DNA of 6,177 nucleotides from Candidatus Bathyarchaeota archaeon (GCA_030669695.1 DAOVDC010000043.1:1-6177); one strand, 5' to 3'; counted from the first letter of the stretch, positions 1-5,807 are shown. Made by a program: numbers and translations. The notes: generated from the sequence alone by a model not told the origin.

Positions 1-10
1 GACCTTTCAA

Positions 11-25
11 CGAAGGTTTTAAATA
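11..25 (+). promoter_or_regulatory. Archaeal promoter (BRE/TATA) for the rps15 operon
   Basis: A TATA-like TTTTAAATA lies at 17-25, preceded by a purine-rich BRE-like CGAAGG at 11-16. The TATA centre is about 46 nt before the TTG start at 67. Initiation about 25 nt downstream would give a leader of about 20 nt containing the GGAGGA ribosome binding site. Placement is by motif and spacing only. Confidence 0.65.
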
Positions 26-66
26 TCAGCAGTCTCTCGCTCTTAAAGTCCTTTGGAGGACAAGAA

Positions 67-507
67 TTGGGAAAGAAGGAAAAGGGAAGTTCACACTCTA
101 TTCGACCAGTTAGCAAAAGGCCTCCCAGATGGTGCAAATATACGCCAGAAGAAGTGGAGGCCATGGTTGTCAAGCTCGCGAAAGAAGGGCATCCACCTAG
201 CAAAATCGGAATCATCCTGCGCGACCAACATGGTATTCCCCTAGTCAAACCCATCGTAGGAAGAACTGTGACTCAAATTTTAGGGGACGCAGGGTTAGCA
301 CCTTCCATTCCCGAAGACTTGGGAGAATTGCTGAAAAAGGCTGCACGCCTTCATGTTCATCTTGAAAAAAACAGGAAGGACTTGCACAATAAACGGGACC
401 TTCAACTCATCGAGTCCAGAATTTACAAAATCGCAAGGTATTATAAACGAAAGGGTTTGCTGCCGACAGACTGGAAATACAAAGCAAAAATTGCGTCTCC
501 AGTCTAG
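67..507 (+). CDS. rps15: 30S ribosomal protein S15 (uS15), archaeal type
   Basis: This is the small-subunit ribosomal protein uS15, which binds 16S rRNA in the platform region. The 146-residue product has the archaeal/eukaryotic architecture. An N-terminal S13/S15-type extension covers roughly residues 1-75 and includes PSKIGIILRDQHGIP at 44-58. The S15 fold follows, with APSIPEDL at 78-85 and a KDLHNKRDLQLIESR segment at 104-118, and the protein ends near LLPTDWKY (131-138). Length is typical for archaeal S15 (about 150 residues) against about 89 in bacteria. The TTG at 67 is chosen because GGAGGA at 55-60 lies 6 nt upstream and the protein begins with the expected basic tail. It is the first gene of an operon with the DHH phosphoesterase and pcc1; the next start is 15 nt after its stop. 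The very N-terminus lacks the arginine-rich HARRR-like start I associate with many archaeal homologues, which is a minor variation. Confidence 0.97.
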   Translation: MGKKEKGSSHSIRPVSKRPPRWCKYTPEEVEAMVVKLAKEGHPPSKIGIILRDQHGIPLVKPIVGRTVTQILGDAGLAPSIPEDLGELLKKAARLHVHLEKNRKDLHNKRDLQLIESRIYKIARYYKRKGLLPTDWKYKAKIASPV

Positions 508-522
508 TTTCTGGGATCTTGC

Positions 523-1965
523 ATGTCCGTCAAAAAAAAACAGATCGACGCTTTTCTAGCCAGCGCTTCTAATGCCGCTGAAATTATTTTGAAAAGCGTT
601 GGAGAAGATGAAGCAATTCACATTGTTTCTCACCTAGATGCAGATGGACTATCTGCAGCAGGGATCATCGGAAAGTCTCTGCTTCGCTTAGAAGGAACAT
701 TCCGCCTTCAAATTGAAAGGTGGATAGATGAAAATTTGGTTAATGAAATAGCTGCAGAGAAGCATCCTTTAACGATATTTACTGACTTAGGAAGTGGCTA
801 CCTCGACCTTTTAAACAAAAAGCTTTCCAGCAACCGCGTACTCATCCTTGACCACCATCAACCTACCGGGGAAGCTGCCTCAACATTCACGCAAGTAAAC
901 CCTCACCTTCACGGAATAGATGGATCTCGAGACCTCAGCGGGTCAGGCGTAACGTATTTCGTCGCCAAAGCCATTGACAAAAAAAACATTGATTTGGCTC
1001 CTATCGCCGTAGTTGGCGCACTCGGAGACATGCAAGACAAATATGAGCAACGAAAGTTGGGGGGCGTTAACGAAATGATTGTGGAGGACGCGGTAAGTGG
1101 AGGCTACCTCAAACTTGAAACTGACCTTCTCTTTTTCGGGAGAGAAACACGGCCCATTCACCAAGCATTAGCCTACGTCACAAACCCGTTCATACCAGGC
1201 ATAAGCGGAGAGGAGGACAAAAGTCTAGCCTTCCTTGTAAGCCTAGGAATCAAACCGAAAAAGAAGGACAAATGGCGTGCATTGAGAGACCTTTCAGAAG
1301 AAGAGAAAAAGAAGCTTTTTTCTGCACTCGCCGACTACTTTGCGTCAAAAAAATTTCCCAGCGAAGTAGCGTTAAGTTTGCTTGGAAACGTTTACACATT
1401 AACTCATGAAGAACCTTGGACTCCGCTAAGAGACGCACGGGAGTTCACAGTCCTTCTCAATGCCACGGGACGACTTGACAAGGCGGGTCTCGGCGTGGCG
1501 ATCTGTATGGGAGACCGAGGAACCGCACTTGAACAAGCCAACGAAGTGTTAAGAGGATATCGGCGAACCATCACCAAATACTTGAGTTGGCTGACAGAAA
1601 AGCCTGATCGTATAGAAGAGTTGGACAACGTCTATGTGGTGCGGGGAGAAGGTTTCATTGATGATAGAGTGATAGGGGCACTATCTTCTATCCTTTCGGC
1701 AAGTCTTCCGAACCGTGAAAAACCAATAATCGCCTACTCCAAAGTTTCTGGTGAAGATATGGTTAAGATTTCGGCGAGGACAGTAGTTCTCTTGACGAAC
1801 AGGGGTCTCAACCTTGGAGACATATTACGTGTTGCTGCTGAAAAATACTCAGGTAGAGGAGGAGGACACAACATCGCCGCTGGGGCTCATGTGCCAATAA
1901 AAAATGTAGAATCCTTCGTCAAACTTGTAGATAAGCTCGTCAAAAAACAGTTAGAGGAGACGTAG
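523..1965 (+). CDS. RecJ/Cdc45-family DHH-DHHA1 phosphoesterase (archaeal RecJ-like nuclease)
   Basis: This is a single-strand-specific nuclease of the DHH superfamily, 480 residues. All catalytic motifs are visible: motif I HLDADG at 37-42 (D39, D41), motif II TDLG with D88, motif III DHH at 110-112, and motif IV GALGDMQD with D169. A SGSGVTY segment lies at 139-145. A C-terminal DHHA1 substrate-binding domain has the glycine-rich GRGGGH at 444-449. With the metal ligands complete, it should be an active enzyme rather than a Cdc45-like structural relic. Known archaeal relatives include the GINS-associated nuclease GAN, and the Pyrococcus furiosus RecJ was reported to digest both ssDNA and RNA; which role applies here cannot be told from sequence. 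The ATG at 523 has only a weak upstream GGGAT (513-517), so translation may be coupled to rps15, 15 nt upstream. Linkage to S15 is, as I recall, a recurrent archaeal arrangement. Arginine codons are mainly CGN (16 of 25). Confidence 0.92.
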   Translation: MSVKKKQIDAFLASASNAAEIILKSVGEDEAIHIVSHLDADGLSAAGIIGKSLLRLEGTFRLQIERWIDENLVNEIAAEKHPLTIFTDLGSGYLDLLNKKLSSNRVLILDHHQPTGEAASTFTQVNPHLHGIDGSRDLSGSGVTYFVAKAIDKKNIDLAPIAVVGALGDMQDKYEQRKLGGVNEMIVEDAVSGGYLKLETDLLFFGRETRPIHQALAYVTNPFIPGISGEEDKSLAFLVSLGIKPKKKDKWRALRDLSEEEKKKLFSALADYFASKKFPSEVALSLLGNVYTLTHEEPWTPLRDAREFTVLLNATGRLDKAGLGVAICMGDRGTALEQANEVLRGYRRTITKYLSWLTEKPDRIEELDNVYVVRGEGFIDDRVIGALSSILSASLPNREKPIIAYSKVSGEDMVKISARTVVLLTNRGLNLGDILRVAAEKYSGRGGGHNIAAGAHVPIKNVESFVKLVDKLVKKQLEET

Positions 1966-1966
1966 C

Positions 1967-2215
1967 TTGGAGGCTGAAATCAAACTTTCCTATCAAAACA
2001 AACGAGAAGCAGAAGCAGTTGCCAAAGCTGTGTCACCAGACAACGTGAAGGTTCCGTCAGGCTTGTCCATAAAAACGACGAAAAAGGGTTCCAAAGTGTT
2101 CACGAAGGTGGCATGCGAAACAAAGCTTCAAACATTCATAGCGACAATTGACGACCTTTTATGCTGCGTCTCCATCGCAGAAAAAGCCTTTTTGGCAGCA
2201 AAAAAGTTTGAGTAG
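1967..2215 (+). CDS. pcc1: KEOPS complex subunit Pcc1
   Basis: This is the small dimerising subunit of KEOPS (with Kae1, Bud32 and Cgi121), which installs N6-threonylcarbamoyladenosine (t6A) at position 37 of ANN-decoding tRNAs in the cytoplasm. The 82-residue length is typical for Pcc1. The pattern fits the CTAG/Pcc1 family: an N-terminal strand (EAEIKLSY, 2-9), a helix (residues 11-22, REAEAVAKAV), the SPDN turn at 23-26, central strands with SGLSIKT (31-37), and a C-terminal helix beginning near ATIDDLL (59-65). The protein is short, so the call rests on this overall pattern plus context rather than on catalytic residues, which Pcc1 lacks. The TTG at 1967 starts 1 nt after the upstream stop. 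GAGGAGA at 1954-1960, inside the end of the nuclease gene, lies 6 nt before it, so it should be translationally coupled. No other KEOPS gene is in the window. Confidence 0.85.
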   Translation: MEAEIKLSYQNKREAEAVAKAVSPDNVKVPSGLSIKTTKKGSKVFTKVACETKLQTFIATIDDLLCCVSIAEKAFLAAKKFE

Positions 2216-2220
2216 GTCGT

Positions 2221-2237
2221 ATAGGTTAATATATTAA
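2221..2237 (+). promoter_or_regulatory. Probable TATA promoter for serS, with a 12-bp palindrome
   Basis: An AT-rich TTAATATATTAA at 2226-2237 is a perfect palindrome, preceded by ATAGG. Initiation about 25 nt downstream (about 2257) would give a leader of about 45 nt before ATG 2303. A second candidate, GGTTATAG at about 2265-2272, would leave too little room for the ribosome binding site and is less likely. The TAAAGCT heptamer occurs at 2235-2241 and again at 2279-2285; its meaning is unknown. Confidence 0.45.
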
Positions 2238-2290
2238 AGCTATGATAAACTCTGGACAGCAGATGGTTATAGTTGCACTAAAGCTTGGAG

Positions 2291-2296
2291 AAGGAG
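2291..2296 (+). promoter_or_regulatory. Ribosome binding site deciding the serS start
   Basis: AAGGAG lies 6 nt before ATG 2303. An in-frame TTG at 2285 would give six more residues, but that would place this site inside the coding region. The ATG start also gives the family-typical MLDINLIREN N-terminus. Confidence 0.85.
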
Positions 2297-2302
2297 CCTA
2301 TC

Positions 2303-3583
2303 ATGCTAGATATAAACTTGATTCGTGAGAACCCTGACATTGTGAGAGATAGCCTAGAGAAAAGAGGAGACGCTGAAAAGCTAAAGATGCTTGACAAGTT
2401 GATCGAATACGACAAGAATTGGAGACAATCGCTGACTAGGCTGAATAATCTAAGACACAAGAAAAATGTGATAACATCTGAAATTGCACAACTGAAGAAA
2501 AAGGGAAAGGACACCAGAGAGAAGATTGAGCAAGTAAATGAGATTGCACAGAAAATCGATGTATTGACAGAAAAAGTGGACAAGTACAAGGAAAACATAA
2601 ACAACATTTTACTTAGACTTCCAAACCTTCTCCACGACTCAGTTCCCATAGGAAAGAATGAAAAAGATAACGTTGAGATAAGAGTCTGGGGAAAACAGCC
2701 AAAGTTCGATTTCGAACCGAAAAGCCATCTAGAGATAGCATCAGATCTTGGACTAATAGAATCTGAGAGAGCTGCAAAGGCAGTCGGGGCAGGATTTTAC
2801 TACTTAAAGAACGAGTTGGTTCTGCTGGATCTGGCGATACAGCGATTTGCCATATTTTTCCTCATGAAAAAAGATTTCACCTTGATCGAGCCCCCTTACC
2901 TGGTAAACAGAAAAGCCTACGAAGGGATGATAGGCGATCCATTCGATTTTGCTGAGGCTAGCTACAAGATTGAAGACAGCGAACTCTATCTGATACCCAC
3001 GGCTGAATACCCTCTGGGCGGCATGTTCATAGATGAAGTCTTCGAGCTGCAAGATCTACCCATAAAACTCGTCGGCGTCAGCGCCTGTTTCAGAAGAGAG
3101 GTTGGAACCCATGGAAAATACACAAAGGGTCTCTTCAGAACACATCAATTTAACAAAATTGAGCAGTTCATCGTTTGTCCGCCGGAACAGTCTTGGGATT
3201 TTCTTGAGGAGTTGCAGAAGAATTCGGAGGAGCTCTATCAGAAATTGGGATTACACCATCGTGTTGTGAGTCTTTGCAGTGGTGACATGACTGCGAAGGC
3301 AGCAAAAGCGTATGATATAGAGGTCTGGATGGCTGACAGGGAGTTCAGAGAGAGCGGCAGCAACTCTAATTGCACGGATTATCAGGCGAGGAGGCTGAAT
3401 ATTAGATTCAGAGAGAAGAAGGGTCAGGCTCCAGCTGGCTTCGTCCATACCTTGAATAACACAGCCTTGGCAACCTCAAGAACCATGATAGCCATTCTAG
3501 AACAGTTTCAGCAAAGAGATGGCTCTGTTGTGATTCCCAAGGTCTTGAGACCGTTTATGAGTGGGATTGAAAGGATAGGATGA
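2303..3583 (+). CDS. serS: Seryl-tRNA synthetase (SerRS, common type)
   Basis: This class II aminoacyl-tRNA synthetase charges tRNA-Ser with serine using ATP; its Ser-tRNA is also the substrate for selenocysteine synthesis in organisms that have it. From ATG 2303 the protein is 426 residues, the normal length. Residues about 1-110 form the N-terminal tRNA-binding arm, rich in K/E heptad-like helices (about 30-105) of the long antiparallel coiled coil. The catalytic domain shows the serine-binding TAE at 233-235, motif 2 FRRE at 263-266 followed by THGKYTKGLFRTHQF (269-283), an SNSNCTDYQARR stretch at 353-364, and motif 3 NTALATSR at 386-393. This is the common SerRS, not the rare zinc-dependent methanogen form. 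Arginine codon use is unlike its neighbours: 23 of 26 are AGA/AGG, against 9 of 25 in the nuclease gene and 9 of 19 in rps3ae. With its own probable promoter, this suggests a separate history. It lies 87 nt after pcc1 and 84 nt before rps3ae. Confidence 0.97.
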   Translation: MLDINLIRENPDIVRDSLEKRGDAEKLKMLDKLIEYDKNWRQSLTRLNNLRHKKNVITSEIAQLKKKGKDTREKIEQVNEIAQKIDVLTEKVDKYKENINNILLRLPNLLHDSVPIGKNEKDNVEIRVWGKQPKFDFEPKSHLEIASDLGLIESERAAKAVGAGFYYLKNELVLLDLAIQRFAIFFLMKKDFTLIEPPYLVNRKAYEGMIGDPFDFAEASYKIEDSELYLIPTAEYPLGGMFIDEVFELQDLPIKLVGVSACFRREVGTHGKYTKGLFRTHQFNKIEQFIVCPPEQSWDFLEELQKNSEELYQKLGLHHRVVSLCSGDMTAKAAKAYDIEVWMADREFRESGSNSNCTDYQARRLNIRFREKKGQAPAGFVHTLNNTALATSRTMIAILEQFQQRDGSVVIPKVLRPFMSGIERIG

Positions 3584-3614
3584 CTAAATTATCTGAATTC
3601 CTCTCAATAAACGC

Positions 3615-3628
3615 TAAAGCTTTTAATA
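3615..3628 (+). promoter_or_regulatory. Archaeal promoter (BRE/TATA) for rps3ae
   Basis: CTTTTAATA at 3620-3628 is a TATA-like box preceded by TAAAGC (BRE-like, 3615-3620). Its centre is about 44 nt before the GTG at 3668, the same geometry as at rps15. The extended core TTTTAATACT recurs exactly at 4947-4956. Confidence 0.65.
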
Positions 3629-3667
3629 CTTCTGCGCGAAATCTTTCCAGTCACAAGGAGGTTCATC

Positions 3668-4264
3668 GTGTCTTCAAAGAAGAAAAGACGTGTCAGAGAT
3701 AAGTGGCGTGGCAAAAGCTTGTACACTGTTATGTCTCCACCGTATTTCGGGGGATCTGAATTAGGAACATTGCCTTCTGACGATTCCTCGAAGCTCGTTG
3801 GAAGGATTGTGGACGCCACGCTTTATGATATTACTGACGATTTTGCTCATCAATACCTAAAAATGTATTTCCGTGTCACCGATGTGGAGGGTAAGATTGC
3901 TCACACCGTTTTTAAGGGACATGAGTATTCCCGAGACTATCTAAGGAGTCTTGTTCGAAGAAGAACGACGCGAGTAGAGGGCACCCTCAGTATCACGACT
4001 AAGGATGGTTATCAATTAAGGTTGGCGGTTTCTGCGTTCACTCTCTCGCGGATTAAAACTTCCCAAGAAAGGATAATACGTGCCATTATAAAAAGAATTG
4101 TTGAAGAAAAAGCAGCCGTGCTTACGTTTGATCAGTTTGTTCAAGAAGTTGTACTGGGAAAAATTGCGTCTGACATTTACAATGAGGCAAAGAAGATAGC
4201 GCCCTTACGCCATGTGGGCATCCGAAAGTCCAAGCTTACCCTTCAACCGGCAGTTGTCGCGTAA
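3668..4264 (+). CDS. rps3ae: 30S ribosomal protein S3Ae (eS1)
   Basis: This is the archaeal/eukaryotic small-subunit ribosomal protein eS1, which sits near the mRNA exit and platform region of the 30S subunit and has no bacterial orthologue. The 198-residue product matches the family in length and order. A basic N-terminus leads into KWRGKSLYTVMSPPYFGG (12-29) and GSELGTLPSDD (29-39), then beta-rich segments (LVGRIVDATLYDI, 43-55; FRVTDVEGKIAHTVFKGHE, 68-86). The helical SQERIIRAIIKRIVEEKA lies at 132-149, and the family-typical GKIASDIYNEAKKIAPLR at 164-181 is followed by the VGIRKSKL end. The GTG at 3668 is preceded by the very strong AAGGAGGT at 3655-3662 (5-nt gap). It probably heads a two-gene unit with the downstream nucleotidyltransferase. 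Arginine codons are mixed, unlike serS. Confidence 0.97.
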   Translation: MSSKKKRRVRDKWRGKSLYTVMSPPYFGGSELGTLPSDDSSKLVGRIVDATLYDITDDFAHQYLKMYFRVTDVEGKIAHTVFKGHEYSRDYLRSLVRRRTTRVEGTLSITTKDGYQLRLAVSAFTLSRIKTSQERIIRAIIKRIVEEKAAVLTFDQFVQEVVLGKIASDIYNEAKKIAPLRHVGIRKSKLTLQPAVVA

Positions 4265-4300
4265 AACATTCAGCTTTTGCTTGAAACCATAGTGCCCTAC

Positions 4301-4307
4301 GGGAGAG
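4301..4307 (+). promoter_or_regulatory. Ribosome binding site deciding the nucleotidyltransferase start
   Basis: GGGAGAG lies 5 nt before the in-frame TTG at 4313. The more upstream in-frame TTG at 4277 and GTG at 4292 have no purine-rich site in front. The first 12 codons they would add look unlike the charged helical region that follows. Confidence 0.6.
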
Positions 4308-4312
4308 AACCC

Positions 4313-4933
4313 TTGGAAAATAATCGTTCAGCTGGTTTGAGAAGGCGAGTTGCTCGAGAGGCAGCCCTTCTGCTTTATACATCGCAGGAGAAAGAGTACA
4401 AGCAAGCAAAGAGTAGAGCGGCACAAACGTTAGGGATGCGGATTCTCCCAAGCAACGCAGAAGTGGCTGAGGAACTTGACGAAATCGCTGAAGAACAGGA
4501 GGGGTCATCAAGACGTGAGCGGCTACTTCAGATGCGAAAAGAAGCTTTCCAAATAATGGATGTCTTGAAGGCTTTCCATCCTAGGCTTGTTGGAAGCGTT
4601 TGGCGAGGAACCGCCCACCGAAACAGTGACATAGATGTAACCACGTTTTCTTCGGATCATAACGCCGTTCTTGACAGCCTTGTAAAAGGTTCTTTCAAAG
4701 TTGTGAGGACGGAGTGGTGTTCGGTGACGAAACGAGGTAAAAAGGAATCATCATTTCACATTTATCTTGTTCTTTCTTCTGGTAACGAGGTGGAAGTTGT
4801 TGTTCGAAGCCCTGAAAAAACGAGTTTTTTGGGGAAATGTGAAATATACGGAGATGTTGTGAAAGGTCTGAGCTATTCTCAGCTTCAGAGGGTTCTCAAG
4901 GAAAATCCTCTCCAAAGATTTGTGCCAACATAA
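4313..4933 (+). CDS. Uncharacterised minimal nucleotidyltransferase (Pol beta fold)
   Basis: This protein of probably 206 residues (start TTG 4313; an extended 218-residue form from TTG 4277 is possible) has a Pol beta-type nucleotidyltransferase core. The helix-loop signature GSVWRGT is at 94-100 and the metal-binding SDID at 105-108 (D106, D108). A later NEVEVVV strand at 158-164 puts glutamate (E161, or E159) where the third carboxylate, usually Asp, is expected. Before the core lies a basic/acidic helical region of about 80 residues, with EKEYKQAKSRAA (26-37), RILPSNAEVAEELDEIAEE (43-61) and a charged linker. No typical CCA-adding, poly(A) polymerase or KNTase C-terminal domain is visible, and the protein ends about 40 residues after the third acidic strand. 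It follows rps3ae by 48 nt and is probably cotranscribed. I recall similar NTase genes beside S3Ae in other TACK archaea, so it may act on RNA, but the substrate is unknown. Confidence 0.8.
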   Translation: MENNRSAGLRRRVAREAALLLYTSQEKEYKQAKSRAAQTLGMRILPSNAEVAEELDEIAEEQEGSSRRERLLQMRKEAFQIMDVLKAFHPRLVGSVWRGTAHRNSDIDVTTFSSDHNAVLDSLVKGSFKVVRTEWCSVTKRGKKESSFHIYLVLSSGNEVEVVVRSPEKTSFLGKCEIYGDVVKGLSYSQLQRVLKENPLQRFVPT

Positions 4934-4945
4934 AGAGCGAACGTT

Positions 4946-4978
4946 GTTTTAATACTCTGCAAAAGGGTTTTGGAGGTG
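4946..4978 (+). promoter_or_regulatory. Orphan promoter-like element plus strong ribosome binding site
   Basis: GTTTTAATACT at 4946-4956 shares TTTTAATACT with the rps3ae promoter. GGAGGTG at 4972-4978 lies 4 nt before an ATG at 4983. TATA-to-ATG distance is about 33 nt, shorter than at rps15 and rps3ae (about 45), so the leader would be very short. The alternative is chance T-richness at the end of the nucleotidyltransferase transcript. Confidence 0.35.
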
Positions 4979-4982
4979 TTGT

Positions 4983-4997
4983 ATGGATTATTTTTAG
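4983..4997 (+). pseudogene. Possible gene-start relic or four-codon leader (MDYF, stop)
   Basis: The ATG at 4983 has one of the best Shine-Dalgarno sites in the window (GGAGGTG, 4-nt gap), but the frame stops at TAG 4995-4997 after four codons. The minus-strand toxin gene ends at 5000, only 2 bp further on. The simplest reading is that a plus-strand gene lost its body when the toxin-antitoxin DNA arrived or a deletion occurred. A tiny leader peptide or chance is also possible. No continuation of a plus-strand gene was recognised beyond the toxin-antitoxin pair. Confidence 0.3.
4988..4996 (+). terminator. Weak candidate oligo-T terminator after the nucleotidyltransferase
   Basis: TTATTTTTA at 4988-4996 is the most T-rich stretch between the convergent nucleotidyltransferase and toxin genes; GTTGTTTT at 4943-4950 is a second candidate. 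Archaeal termination often uses oligo-T without a hairpin. No stem is evident here. Confidence 0.25.
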
Positions 4998-4999
4998 TC

Positions 5000-5503
5000 T
5001 CATGTTGTGCTTGAAACAGCTCGTGCTTCTTCAAGTATCCTTGCATACACGTCAGCGGTTAACCAGAATCCTGATTGAGACAACAGCCGCAGATTCTTCT
5101 TCAAATCGTCAAATGTCAACTCTCTGTCTTTCATCAAGGTCAGCATCACTCTTATGCTTCTTAGCGCCTTTATTCTCAGGATCTTGGCATATTCGTATGC
5201 TGATTTGTCGTCTATGATGATTGCATCTCTTCTTTCTTTAGCCAGTGATAAGGCTTCTACTTCCCCTCTGTGTAATCCCTTGATTTCACCCAAGATTTTC
5301 TTCACTTTTTCAACTTTGATTCGTCCGTCTTTGATTGATTCGTTGATTACTTGTGCTTCTGGTTTTCCTAACGCCATTCCTCTACGTACTATTTCATCGT
5401 AGACTGCCTCTGGAATAACTATCAGCCCGAAATGTTCAATAATTTTTCTAAGTTTTCCTATTTTAGTTAGATAGAGAAGTGGGGTAGAATTTACAACGAC
5501 CAA
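5000..5503 (-). CDS. PIN-like toxin, DUF3368 type
   Basis: This 167-residue protein is a probable ribonuclease toxin of a type II toxin-antitoxin pair with the upstream UPF0175-like gene. The PIN-like N-terminus reads VVVNSTPLLYLTKIGKL (2-18); then come IPEAVYDEIV (30-39, acidic D36/E37), HRGEVEALSLAKE (78-90; E81, E83) and AIIIDDKSA (94-102; D98, D99). It ends with a SGFWLTADVYARILEEA segment (144-160) typical of DUF3368. Position 5 is Asn where canonical PIN domains carry the first metal-binding Asp. I recall the NSTP variant in archaeal DUF3368 proteins, so it may be a subfamily trait and activity cannot be assumed. The TTG start at 5503-5501 directly follows the antitoxin TGA in the same reading frame, implying termination-reinitiation coupling; no separate well-spaced ribosome binding site is seen. 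It is convergent with the nucleotidyltransferase. Confidence 0.82.
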   Translation of the reverse strand: MVVVNSTPLLYLTKIGKLRKIIEHFGLIVIPEAVYDEIVRRGMALGKPEAQVINESIKDGRIKVEKVKKILGEIKGLHRGEVEALSLAKERRDAIIIDDKSAYEYAKILRIKALRSIRVMLTLMKDRELTFDDLKKNLRLLSQSGFWLTADVYARILEEARAVSSTT

Positions 5504-5803
5504 TCACTTCACGAGTCCTCTTAAATCCTCTTCGAGGTCCTCTATAGTGTACTGTGCAGGTATTCTTCTGCTTCTTAGGATGTCGATGAACTCGTAGAGT
5601 GACAACCCTGCTATTTCGGCGGCTTTCCAAGTGGTAGCCTTTCTGTTCATGTACAATTTTAGGGCGTGTTCAAGCTTCCAGTAGCTTATTCCGACCGCTA
5701 GAAGCTTTCTAAGAATTGTTGCCCTATCCGTTCTCTCTTCACTCTCTATTAGCTTGAGATCGTCAAGAAGCTTTCCCTTTAATCTAGTTGCTACTTGCGC
5801 CAT
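5504..5803 (-). CDS. UPF0175-like antitoxin with ribbon-helix-helix-like N-terminus
   Basis: This is the likely antitoxin and autoregulator for the adjacent PIN protein. From the ATG at 5803 it is 99 residues. Residues about 2-40 look like a ribbon-helix-helix DNA-binding unit: a short strand (QVATRLKG, 3-10), a helix (LLDDLKLIESE, 12-22), then DRATILRKLLAVGI (26-39). Residues 42-82 match the UPF0175 core (WKLEHALKLYMNRKATTWK, then AAEIAGLSLYEFIDILRSR and the RIP end), which resembles a helix-turn-helix. A longer reading from ATG 5836 adds 11 residues, but that ATG overlaps the TATA box (5835-5843), which sits at the right distance for transcription starting at about 5813. GGTGG (5812-5808) is 4 nt before ATG 5803, so the shorter form is preferred. 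UPF0175 genes are often paired with DUF3368 toxins in archaea, in this order. Confidence 0.82.
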   Translation of the reverse strand: MAQVATRLKGKLLDDLKLIESEERTDRATILRKLLAVGISYWKLEHALKLYMNRKATTWKAAEIAGLSLYEFIDILRSRRIPAQYTIEDLEEDLRGLVK

Positions 5804-5807
5804 ATGT

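Noticed and set aside
2216..2302. The serS leader as a T-box or other tRNA-sensing riboswitch.
   Set aside because: T-boxes are bacterial and much longer. The gap is 87 nt with no specifier or antiterminator structure visible.
2278..2649. A 123-codon minus-strand reading frame opposite the start of serS.
   Set aside because: It is antisense to the SerRS coiled-coil arm; its Phe/Ser-rich composition is what the complement of Lys/Glu codons gives. It has no family resemblance.
5002..5402. Two plus-strand frames of 71 and 82 codons inside the toxin region, the first starting 5 bp after the orphan four-codon frame.
   Set aside because: Both are antisense to a clear DUF3368 gene and lack ribosome binding sites. 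Neither continues the orphan ATG at 4983.
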